Of a stretch of DNA of 11,542 nucleotides, positions 1 to 6,689 are shown one piece after another; the first letter of the stretch is position 1, and each line of letters begins with the position of its first letter. Source of the DNA: Bdellovibrionota bacterium. GTDB taxonomy: Bacteria > Bdellovibrionota > Bacteriovoracia > Bacteriovoracales > Bacteriovoracaceae. Under the pieces are notes generated by a model. It was not told the DNA's origin. It worked only from the letters and a program-made list of their open reading frames with translations, and searched no databases. The DNA lies in assembly GCA_030836365.1 (NCBI GenBank), contig JAURQB010000108.1, positions 1-11,542 on the forward strand. Reading direction: 5' to 3'. Made by a program: the position numbers and the translations under genes.

Positions 1-1
1 A

Positions 2-850
2 TTGTTTAATTTAAGTTTTTTCCTGAGAAAAGCAAAAATAGTGAAGCATGAAAGTGCGGAGGCGAAGGTACAAGAAGATTTATCGCTACTTCCGTCAAGC
101 ATCATAAAGCTTGAAGACGACAGAATTATTTCTTATTCAAATAAGGTAAAAGAAATTACACCTAATATAATTGAGTACAAAAATTGGAATGACTTTTTTA
201 TCACAAACTTTTCAGTTGTGAAAAACATTAACGGTGAAAAAATAATTTCATTGCGTCGGTCCAAAGATAAAAGATTTAAAATACAAACTTCTGTCGATAG
301 GGATTATCGTTATGTAACATTTGTTCCAGTTGTTACGATAGTGAAGGATAATGTTAGTGAGTCTAACGGTTCGGACTCACTAAATGAAATTGTAAAAGAA
401 TCAATTCATCGAGTAGAGTTAATGAGTGATAAAGTCTCATTTGACATGAGGCTGGAAAATGACCTCTTAGTTCAGGTAGGTCTTGGAGAAAGAGTAGAGC
501 AGGTGATTTCTCTTGTTGGTACATTCTATAAAAGGCTTTCGACAATGCAAAATAGAAAAATCGATATTGGAGTCAGTGTTAGGATCATAGGCAGGAAAGT
601 TGAAATGATGTTCTCTTCTGAGAAAATTAGGCTAGGGCCTAGTACAATGAGAAACATTTCCAACTTTAATTTTTCTTATTATCCACAAAAAATAGAAAAC
701 TCTTTGATGAGAAACGAGGGCAGAGTATCTATTAAAAATAGATACGATAATAATAAAAAGTTCATTCAATCTGAGTTTAATATATCATTTGATATTAATG
801 AGAGTAAATACAAGGTTAATGATCGCTCGCAAGTGTCATTAGGGAACTAG
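2..850 (+). CDS. Degenerate PAS/histidine-kinase-like protein, 5' partial
   Basis: The frame is already open at the first base, so the TTG at position 2 may be an internal leucine codon and the true start probably lies upstream; 282 residues are visible. The hydrophobic opening (FNLSFFL) could be the end of a membrane segment. Residues about 30-110 read like a PAS fold, with DDRIISYSNKVKEI where PAS domains have 'dgrIlyaN'. Residues about 125-275 have the spacing of a GHKL ATPase domain, with GLGERVEQVISLVGTFYKRL in the place of the N-box. However, the N-box asparagine and the glycine-rich G1 and G2 boxes are not recognisable, and no H-box (HExxxPL) lies between the two parts. If the reading is right this is a catalytically dead sensor or scaffold. 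It is followed after one base by the beta-barrel gene, so it is probably co-transcribed with the envelope genes downstream. The family assignment is tentative. Confidence 0.5.
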   Translation: MFNLSFFLRKAKIVKHESAEAKVQEDLSLLPSSIIKLEDDRIISYSNKVKEITPNIIEYKNWNDFFITNFSVVKNINGEKIISLRRSKDKRFKIQTSVDRDYRYVTFVPVVTIVKDNVSESNGSDSLNEIVKESIHRVELMSDKVSFDMRLENDLLVQVGLGERVEQVISLVGTFYKRLSTMQNRKIDIGVSVRIIGRKVEMMFSSEKIRLGPSTMRNISNFNFSYYPQKIENSLMRNEGRVSIKNRYDNNKKFIQSEFNISFDINESKYKVNDRSQVSLGN

Positions 851-851
851 G

Positions 852-1490
852 TTGAAAAAGTTATATCTATTAATGTTCTATTTCTTTTTAGCTTTTATTA
901 ATGAAACCTTTGCTGGTAATTTCTATCATCAAAGTATCACTGCAAACTTTGGGTTAATTAATTTTAACCTGACTGAAAACGCATCAAGCTTAACAGGTGA
1001 AGACACTGACTCTGTTTCGGCAGGCGGTACTTCTAATAGCTCAATTTTTAGTTTTGATCTATTGTATGAATTTCAAAACTATGCGTCTCATAGTCTCTTT
1101 GTAAAAGCTACAGGTCCTCTGATTTCAAGTGATAATAGTGGTTATTTTTTAGGGGCAATTGGTGTGAATAAATATTTTAATAGTCTCTCCTCTCTTTTTA
1201 CTTTTTCTGATGGGGGAAGCAGAATGAGTATTAAACCTAAACTTCGTTATTATTTAGGCGCAGGATTTGGAGTGGGGTTCCTTGTTTATAATCTTGAAGA
1301 TGCAAAGAAAAGTGATGTAGTTTTTGATATCGACCTGCATGGTGGTTTGTCCTATCTTTTTGGAGATCGATGGGGCCTAAGAGCAGAGGTTGGCGCTAGT
1401 AAAGGAACAGGGATCGCAACTTCTAGCTACGTATTGAAAGGCTTAATTGGTATAAATATATTTCTTGAGACAAAAAACCTTTTTCATTAG
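852..1490 (+). CDS. Small outer-membrane beta-barrel protein
   Basis: This 212-residue protein has a clear signal peptide (MKKLYLLMFYFFLAFINETFA, cleavage near residue 21). The mature part is rich in alternating hydrophobic/polar stretches, Gly, Ser and aromatic residues, typical of an outer-membrane barrel of about eight strands (for example FSFDLLYEF, GYFLGAIGVNKYF, KLRYYLGAGFGVGFLVYN, WGLRAEVGAS, KGLIGINIFLE). Residues about 40-65 (Ser/Thr/Asp rich) would be an extracellular loop or spacer. The start is TTG: it sits one base after the preceding stop, has an AGG-containing leader (AGGGAACTAGG), and gives the expected Lys-Lys signal-peptide start. The next ATG (873) would remove the positively charged end. 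The C-terminus (NLFH) lacks the classical terminal Phe. No specific family was recognised. Position in a run with the PEGA-TPR and FliF/FliG-like genes suggests an outer-membrane partner of that system. Confidence 0.72.
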   Translation: MKKLYLLMFYFFLAFINETFAGNFYHQSITANFGLINFNLTENASSLTGEDTDSVSAGGTSNSSIFSFDLLYEFQNYASHSLFVKATGPLISSDNSGYFLGAIGVNKYFNSLSSLFTFSDGGSRMSIKPKLRYYLGAGFGVGFLVYNLEDAKKSDVVFDIDLHGGLSYLFGDRWGLRAEVGASKGTGIATSSYVLKGLIGINIFLETKNLFH

Positions 1491-1529
1491 GTAAAACTTT
1501 CCAACTATTCTCTGGCATTAGCTTATATT

Positions 1530-1561
1530 TTTGTTTTTTGATCAATTCCCGAAAAAACAAA
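1530..1561. repeat. A/T-rich inverted repeat just before the PEGA-TPR gene
   Basis: A perfect 10-bp inverted repeat (1530-1539 TTTGTTTTTT-like left arm reading tTTGTTTTTT, and 1552-1561 AAAAAACAAa) surrounds a 12-base loop and ends one base before the ATG at 1563. The gene has no purine-rich ribosome-binding sequence in its leader (CCCGAAAAAACAAAC precedes the ATG), so the right arm occupies the place where ribosomes bind. It has no G:C-rich core and only one G:C pair, so it would be a weak RNA hairpin and an unlikely terminator. The T-run/A-run pairing could also be chance in such AT-rich DNA. Confidence 0.35.
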
Positions 1562-1562
1562 C

Positions 1563-2168
1563 ATGAAAAATTTAATCTTATTTTTATGTTTGTTGTTACC
1601 TGTCATCTCAAAAGGTAACTACTTAAATATTAATTCAAATCCAAGTAGTTCTGATGTTTTTGTCATTAATCCCACTACAAACAAAAGAGTTAAAATTGGT
1701 CGAACTCCTTTTGAAATTCAAATGCAGGAAGTTGTTACAAACTTCAGTGAGTCTCAAGTCTTTTTAATTGAAGTAGTAAAGGAGGGGTATGAAGACTATC
1801 GCGTTATGGTCGGCCAGATCGGATCGAATGAAGTTAATTTGTCAGTGAATTTAAGTCCAGTAAAAACAATCATTGAGCAAAAGCAAACTGATGAGCTAAT
1901 GGCACAGTTGTTTGATATTCAACGGCAAATAAGGACTAAGGATTATAGTAATGCAATCGATCGCTTAATGTCTCTGGATAAAAAATTTCCAAATTACTCC
2001 ATTATTTCCGAGCTAATTGGTAGTGCCTATTACTTAGATCAAAAATTCAAAGAGGCGCTTAGTTATTACAGGAAAGCATTTTCAATCAATCCAGAGAATA
2101 AGGACGCATTTATAATGAAAAATTATTTAGAGAAGAAGTTTAATCTAACTCTGGAAAAGGATTCGTAA
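1563..2168 (+). CDS. Periplasmic PEGA-domain and TPR protein
   Basis: This 201-residue protein starts with a signal peptide (MKNLILFLCLLLPVIS, cleavage around residue 16-18). No lipobox cysteine is correctly placed, so it is probably soluble in the periplasm. Residues about 20-97 form a PEGA-type domain: LNINSNPSSSDVFVIN opens it, GRTPF (46-50) is the usual 'G.TP' turn, and KEGYEDYR (73-80) is the usual 'k.GY..y' strand. Residues about 110-195 contain two helical-hairpin repeats of TPR type, the clearest being IGSAYYLDQKFKEALSYYRK followed by AFSINPENKDAF. PEGA domains are common on surface and periplasmic proteins, and TPRs are protein-docking repeats, so this is likely an assembly or linker protein. 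Its stop overlaps the next start by one base (TAATG), which indicates translational coupling with the FliF/FliG-like gene. The ATG at 1563 has no evident Shine-Dalgarno sequence. Confidence 0.8.
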   Translation: MKNLILFLCLLLPVISKGNYLNINSNPSSSDVFVINPTTNKRVKIGRTPFEIQMQEVVTNFSESQVFLIEVVKEGYEDYRVMVGQIGSNEVNLSVNLSPVKTIIEQKQTDELMAQLFDIQRQIRTKDYSNAIDRLMSLDKKFPNYSIISELIGSAYYLDQKFKEALSYYRKAFSINPENKDAFIMKNYLEKKFNLTLEKDS

Positions 2169-4186
2169 TGAAGAAGTTAAGGGGTTGTATTTTATTGCTC
2201 GTTATATTATCGCTGAACCTTACTGCGAACGAACTTAATAGTAGCGGAGCACTCACAAGTCTTGATTGGCAGAAAGTCAATCTTGAGAAATTAATTAGAG
2301 CTAAAATTGATAAAACATTGTCATCCATTATTAAATACTCTGACTATATAGTAGATGTCGAAATAATTACGACACCAGCGAGGAAGCCAAAGTTTACACC
2401 TTCTGAAGATAATAGCAGCAGTGAGGCAGTAAAAAAAGAAAGAGCTGGAATTGACGGCGTTCGAATTAATGACATACTGCCGGACAAGCTTCCAGAAGAT
2501 TACGTAGTGTTCTCAAAGTTAGGTTTAGAAGCCCCTTTGATTGAAGATTTTAACAATTTTAAAAAAGATGATTCTAAAAAGGACGGAAATGCAGACAAGG
2601 GTGAGCTGCCATCTTTTGAACAATTGTGGAAATTTAATAAGAGCTTAGATATTTTCAATAACCTGGAGCAAGTGCGAATTCAGGTGAAGTTAAGTGACAA
2701 CTTGCAAGAGAGTACAAGGGCGATTGTTTCTGAGGTTCTTAATGGAATAAATTTCAATCTAAATCAAGTTAAACCTGAAATAAGAGTTAATTACATTGAT
2801 TTGTCTGAAAAGCTCAGCGTGGCAGGGGTTTTCAATCAGGAGGCATTAGAGCTTTTGCAGCGATTTGAGGTAATTTTGGCCATACTTTTGGGGTCTTTAA
2901 TCCTTGGCACTTTTGCATGGATACTCTTTAATCGGTGGGCTCAGATGAGCGAGTCAAAGCAAGAGTCGGAAATGGCGGCTGAAATGTCTGGTGGCGGGGC
3001 TTCTGCTAATGATGATAAGGAAGCTGGTCAAAGCACTTTAGAGATGGGTGATACTTCGGATAGCGAAAAACTGCTTGTTAATGGGGTAGAGAGGTTTGAG
3101 ACTTTTCTAAAAAATCAAAAGAACGAAGCAATTTTAATGATTAAGAAATGGATTAACTCAGGAACAGAGGATGAACTCCTCGCTTTGAGAAGTATTGTTC
3201 AATTACTTAATAACGACGACTTAATAATAATTTTTAACAGCTTACATCAAGAAGAGAGAGATAAGTGGAAGGCGTTATTAGGAAATAATCTAGAGGAAAA
3301 ACAGATCATTGCAGCAAATAAATTCATTAGCTCTGAAATTATTAGAGATATTCTAGTTCCTAGTGAGATAGATGATGTAGAGGCTGCCGATCTATTGTTA
3401 AAACTTAGTCCTGAATCAGCTGCTAACTTTATCAATGATGACCCTGAACTTGGGAAAATTGTTTTAAATTCAATGTCAGACGGATTTGTTGCTAAGATTT
3501 TCGAAAAGATGAATGAACAGGAAATTGAAACTGCTGTTCAAAGCTCTGTTACTTATCAAAAAGAAAGCGTGTCAGATTACATGCTTGATTTTAAGGGAAA
3601 GCTTGCTCAGTACCAACAAACAGAAAAGTTATTGCCTTTTGTTAATAAATTAATTGGCTTAATAAAAGTAACAAAGCCTAATAACGAAGGGCCCTTATTC
3701 AGGTCTCTTGCTACAAATCTAAAAGATGTGAAAAAGCTTACTCAAATTGCTTTAGACTGTTTTCCATCGAGTTTAGTCGAAAAACTCCCTGAAGACATCT
3801 TAAAGAACTTACTTATTCAATATCCTATGAGTAAAAAAGTTACACTTATTTTGTCGATGGAAGAAAATCGACGAGAGCATTTTGTTAGTTTGTTTGCCCC
3901 TGTAGGCTCAAAGGCTTTAGACGTACTCGAGTTAGAAATTGAGAAAACTCAGGGAGATATCAGAATAATGAGAGACATTAGTGATGATCCTAGTATGTTT
4001 TGGAATGAGTTTGTTTATTATGTGCGAAACTTTATTAAAAATGATCAAAATAATCAGAATATTTTTGAAAACTTAGTGACCACATGGGCACAAGCTTTAA
4101 TTGACGGCGCTACTGTTGAGAATGCTGCAAGTGATGCGACAACTGAATCGACAGAAGTCATCGAGGGATTTAAAAAAGCTGCTTAA
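2168..4186 (+). CDS. FliF/FliG-like hybrid rotor-type membrane protein
   Basis: This protein has 672 residues. Order of parts: a signal peptide or first anchor (1-20, ending NLTA); a periplasmic region (about 21-230) whose start (EKLIRAKIDKTLSSIIKYSD, then VDVEI) and end (VRIQVKLSDNLQE ... IRVNYIDLSEKL) resemble the halves of the FliF ring-building domain next to its second membrane span, with an acidic insertion between; one transmembrane helix (about 233-256); and a Gly/Ser/Asp-rich linker (about 258-300). The segment EAILMIKKWIN (320-330) is like the FliG-binding tail of FliF. After it, 409-455 resembles FliG-M (SPESAANFINDDPELGKIVL) and about 505-620 resembles FliG-C (LVEKLPEDILKNLL ... 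REHFVSLFAPVGSKALDVLE, where FliG has a REKFLxNMSxRAAxxLxxDL pattern). Canonical FliF and FliG are separate proteins, so this would be a minimal MS-ring/C-ring fusion. The EHPQ motif and the acidic DDRSIQ motif are not conserved (DDPE and PEDILK stand there). The start ATG has AAAGGA six bases upstream and overlaps the previous stop. The assignment is by motif reading only. Confidence 0.62.
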   Translation: MKKLRGCILLLVILSLNLTANELNSSGALTSLDWQKVNLEKLIRAKIDKTLSSIIKYSDYIVDVEIITTPARKPKFTPSEDNSSSEAVKKERAGIDGVRINDILPDKLPEDYVVFSKLGLEAPLIEDFNNFKKDDSKKDGNADKGELPSFEQLWKFNKSLDIFNNLEQVRIQVKLSDNLQESTRAIVSEVLNGINFNLNQVKPEIRVNYIDLSEKLSVAGVFNQEALELLQRFEVILAILLGSLILGTFAWILFNRWAQMSESKQESEMAAEMSGGGASANDDKEAGQSTLEMGDTSDSEKLLVNGVERFETFLKNQKNEAILMIKKWINSGTEDELLALRSIVQLLNNDDLIIIFNSLHQEERDKWKALLGNNLEEKQIIAANKFISSEIIRDILVPSEIDDVEAADLLLKLSPESAANFINDDPELGKIVLNSMSDGFVAKIFEKMNEQEIETAVQSSVTYQKESVSDYMLDFKGKLAQYQQTEKLLPFVNKLIGLIKVTKPNNEGPLFRSLATNLKDVKKLTQIALDCFPSSLVEKLPEDILKNLLIQYPMSKKVTLILSMEENRREHFVSLFAPVGSKALDVLELEIEKTQGDIRIMRDISDDPSMFWNEFVYYVRNFIKNDQNNQNIFENLVTTWAQALIDGATVENAASDATTESTEVIEGFKKAA

Positions 4187-5117
4187 ATAAGTAAAAAAAA
4201 AATATTGGAATCGTTAATACCTTTAATAAAAGCTCTTTGTTGCCTATTAGTTGAGATAGAGTGATGCTTACAGGACCTTTTGTTGAATCTTTAACTTTTA
4301 GAACCAGTCCACAAAAAATAAACATAAAATACAGCTGGTTTTTAAATATTTCTGCTTGAGAAAAGAAGATCAAAAATAATAAAATTAAAATTGAGTAGAT
4401 TAGAATTTTTTTATACTGCCCCATGTCCTTGGTAAGCCGTTTTGTTAAAATGATCAGAAGGAGTATTTGAATGTTTTGATAATTTAAGTTTATGGCAGAT
4501 TTGACTGAGAAAAATAGCAAGACAAGTGCGAAGAATATATTCCAAACTAATAAACCAAGAGAAGAAATAGTTTTTGTGTTCTTGAAATTAATTGAATAAA
4601 AGGTAAAAATCAGAAAAGAACCAAGAGACCATTTCAATATTAAGAAACGTTCTGTTTGTGGGTAATTTAAAGTATAGTAGAAAATATTGATTGATAATAA
4701 TGTCAAAAAATTAAGAAGAGATAATTTTATTGAATTTAATTCGTAGGTTCTAAGGCAACTTGTGTAAAGGTGATTAAAAATACTTCTGTTTTTTGAAACG
4801 ATCAAATAGATCAGTGTGAAAATCTGATGTCCTGTTTTTGAGCTTATTGCATGATTTATTCTTTTTGAGAAAAATTTTTTTTTGATGAGAATATAAGCTA
4901 GTGCCTCGCCGCCACTTATTACTTCCAGATTCTTTGTGATTAAATGTATTTTGCTTTTGAGTTCTTCCAATGAAATGATTTTAGACTCAGTTCTTAATTC
5001 ATTTTTTGTGTTCAAATCAACTAGGATAAAAGAGCTTTCTAATTCTAGAAAGGGGATCATTTTTTTACAAAAATCACACTGCCCGTCAAAGTAAATAGTA
5101 GCATGTTTTTTATTCAA
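4170..5117 (-). CDS. DCC-type thiol-oxidoreductase domain fused to a membrane domain
   Basis: This 315-residue protein opens with the DCC (DUF393) signature: YFDGQCDFCKKMIPFL (residues 9-24), giving D11-G12-x-C14-x-x-C17, the predicted redox-active pair. SGGEALAYIL (68-77) matches the second conserved stretch of the family. Stand-alone DCC proteins are about 110-150 residues. Here a hydrophobic region of some six or seven spans follows (about 132-150, 157-176, 185-206, 216-226, 237-254, 261-275, 298-312). The redox domain would face the cytoplasm, since there is no signal peptide. The substrate is unknown. The start is TTG at 5117: the frame has a stop 24 bases further upstream and no other start codon, and the first internal Met (residue 20) lies after the CxxC motif. 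A weak GGAA stands upstream. Its 3' end overlaps the FliF/FliG-like gene tail-to-tail by 17 bases. The membrane part is very AT-rich. Confidence 0.75.
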   Translation of the reverse strand: MNKKHATIYFDGQCDFCKKMIPFLELESSFILVDLNTKNELRTESKIISLEELKSKIHLITKNLEVISGGEALAYILIKKKFFSKRINHAISSKTGHQIFTLIYLIVSKNRSIFNHLYTSCLRTYELNSIKLSLLNFLTLLSINIFYYTLNYPQTERFLILKWSLGSFLIFTFYSINFKNTKTISSLGLLVWNIFFALVLLFFSVKSAINLNYQNIQILLLIILTKRLTKDMGQYKKILIYSILILLFLIFFSQAEIFKNQLYFMFIFCGLVLKVKDSTKGPVSITLSQLIGNKELLLKVLTIPIFFFYLFKQLF

Positions 5118-5145
5118 TTTTCTTGTTCCAAATCGTTGAGCTTAT

Positions 5146-5174
5146 TTGACAGGGGCTTATTCATCAAAAATAAT
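5146..5174 (+). promoter_or_regulatory. Near-consensus sigma-70-type promoter for mmsA
   Basis: A perfect -35 hexamer TTGACA (5146-5151) is followed by a 17-base spacer and AATAAT (5169-5174), five of six matches to TATAAT. Transcription would start about 20 bases before the mmsA ATG, leaving a short leader with the AAAGGA ribosome-binding site. The element sits in the 87-base divergent gap between the DCC gene and mmsA. No convincing promoter for the DCC gene was found on the other strand. Confidence 0.6.
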
Positions 5175-5193
5175 ACTATTTTAATTTTCCGAT

Positions 5194-5199
5194 AAAGGA
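5194..5199 (+). promoter_or_regulatory. Ribosome-binding site that selects the mmsA ATG
   Basis: AAAGGA ends five bases before the ATG at 5205. The alternative in-frame GTG at 5202 would leave only two bases of spacing, so ATG 5205 is the better start. Confidence 0.65.
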
Positions 5200-5204
5200 T
5201 AGTG

Positions 5205-6689
5205 ATGAACGTTAATAACTACATAAATGGTAAATTTGTTACAAGTAAGGCTTCAGATTTTTTTGATGTACATGATCCATCGACAGGTGAGGTGATTGCA
5301 AAAACTCCTTTATCTACTTCATCAGAATTAGATAATGCAGTTCATGCCGCTAAAACTGCCTTTAAAGTTTGGAAATCCACACCAGCAGTAGATCGAGTTC
5401 AGCCACTATATCGTCTAAAACACTTACTGGAGCGTGACTCAGATAAGATTTCTGAGATATTGGTAAAAGAGCACGGTAAAACTTTTGCTGAAGCGAAGGG
5501 AGATTTACTTCGGGGCATTCAGATGTGTGAAGTTGCCTGCGGAATTCCAACTCTTCAAATGGGGAAATTTTCTAATAATGTTGCGAGAGGAATTGATAGT
5601 TATTCAATGAGACGCCCAATGGGAGTTTTTGCTGGTATTAATCCTTTTAATTTTCCTGCAATGGTTCCATTCTGGTTTTGGCCATTCGCTGTTGCTACGG
5701 GCAACACTTTTGTGATGAAGCCCTCAGAGCGAGTGCCGTTAACTCAAGAGTATATTTTTCAACTCATTGATGAGTGTGGCTTCCCTCCAGGTGTCATTAA
5801 TTTAGTTAATGGAGGAAAAGAAGTAGTCGAGGGGATTGTTAATCACCCTGATATTGTCGGTGTCAGTTTTGTTGGTAGCACAGAAGTTGCGAAAATAGTT
5901 TATGACAAAGCTAGGGGAAATAGAAAAAGAGTTCAGGCCCTTGGTGGCGCTAAAAACTTTTTAGTGATGACAGAGAATGCATCTGTTGAAAAATCTGTTC
6001 GTGCGATGGTCGATTCTTGTTATGGTTGCGCGGGTGAGCGGTGCCTTGCCGGCTCAGTTCTTGTTGGAGTTGGTAACTCGCATGAAGCCTTGAAAAATGA
6101 GGTTATCAAAAATGCAAAAGAAGTTATTGTTGGCAATGGCATGGAGTCAAATACCTCGATGGGCCCAGTTATTAGTCAAAGTGCACTTGAGCGAATTAAT
6201 AGTGATATTGAAATTGCCCTGAAAGAGGGTGCTGAGATAGTCTACGATGGCCGAAAAAGTGTTCCTCAAAATGGTGGGTTCTACCTCGGGCCAGTTGTTC
6301 TCGATAATGTAAAGCCAGGAACATTGATGGCCACAAAAGAAATTTTTGGGCCGGTAATTGGTTTAATGAAAGTCGATCATCTGTCCCAGGCAGTTGAGCT
6401 TATTAATTCTTCAGATTATGCAAATACTTGTTCAATTTTTTCCAATGATGGAATGGAAGCACAACAATTCATCGATAGTGTTCATCCTAGTATGGTTGGA
6501 GTAAATTTAGGAGTTCCTGCACCAATGGCATTTTTTAGCTTCGGTGGCTCAAAGGAATCATTTTTCGGCGATGTTAAAGTTCACGGACAATCATCTATTG
6601 AATTTTTTACTGAAGAGCACACGGTAATGCAAAGATGGTTCAATCTCGATGAAAAACAGGATTTAAATCCACATTGGAGTAAGGATTAG
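5205..6689 (+). CDS. mmsA: Methylmalonate-semialdehyde dehydrogenase (CoA-acylating)
   Basis: This cytoplasmic enzyme of the aldehyde dehydrogenase superfamily converts methylmalonate or malonate semialdehyde, NAD+ and CoA to propionyl-CoA or acetyl-CoA and CO2, in valine, beta-alanine or myo-inositol breakdown (IolA role). Counting from ATG 5205 (494 residues, normal for the family): NPFNFPAMVPFW (146-157) and KPSERVPLT are the MMSDH-type cofactor segments; FVGST (222-226) is the nucleotide-binding turn; ALGGAKN (245-251) stands where other ALDHs have ELGGK, so the general-base Glu is missing as expected for the CoA-dependent subgroup; the catalytic Cys is C280 in AGERCLAGS; KEIFGPV and the C-terminal FFTEEHTVMQRWF are also typical. 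A GTG three bases earlier is possible but poorly spaced from the AAAGGA. The gene has its own promoter (5146-5174). Its stop overlaps the convergent symporter stop by four bases. Whether it serves prey or dietary valine or inositol cannot be told here, because no other pathway gene is in the window. Confidence 0.95.
   Translation: MNVNNYINGKFVTSKASDFFDVHDPSTGEVIAKTPLSTSSELDNAVHAAKTAFKVWKSTPAVDRVQPLYRLKHLLERDSDKISEILVKEHGKTFAEAKGDLLRGIQMCEVACGIPTLQMGKFSNNVARGIDSYSMRRPMGVFAGINPFNFPAMVPFWFWPFAVATGNTFVMKPSERVPLTQEYIFQLIDECGFPPGVINLVNGGKEVVEGIVNHPDIVGVSFVGSTEVAKIVYDKARGNRKRVQALGGAKNFLVMTENASVEKSVRAMVDSCYGCAGERCLAGSVLVGVGNSHEALKNEVIKNAKEVIVGNGMESNTSMGPVISQSALERINSDIEIALKEGAEIVYDGRKSVPQNGGFYLGPVVLDNVKPGTLMATKEIFGPVIGLMKVDHLSQAVELINSSDYANTCSIFSNDGMEAQQFIDSVHPSMVGVNLGVPAPMAFFSFGGSKESFFGDVKVHGQSSIEFFTEEHTVMQRWFNLDEKQDLNPHWSKD

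Noticed and set aside
1498..1529. TTTCCA ... TATATT as a promoter for the PEGA-TPR gene.
   Set aside because: The -35 match is poor and the spacer is 20 bases, so in AT-rich DNA this is not better than chance.
5102..5174. TTGATG ... TAAGCT on the - strand as a promoter for the DCC gene.
   Set aside because: The -10 box matches only three of six positions.
5188..5195. TCCGATAA before mmsA, similar to the -10 box of flagellar sigma-28 promoters.
   Set aside because: No TAAA-type -35 lies at the right distance, it sits within ten bases of the start codon, and a better sigma-70-type promoter lies just upstream.
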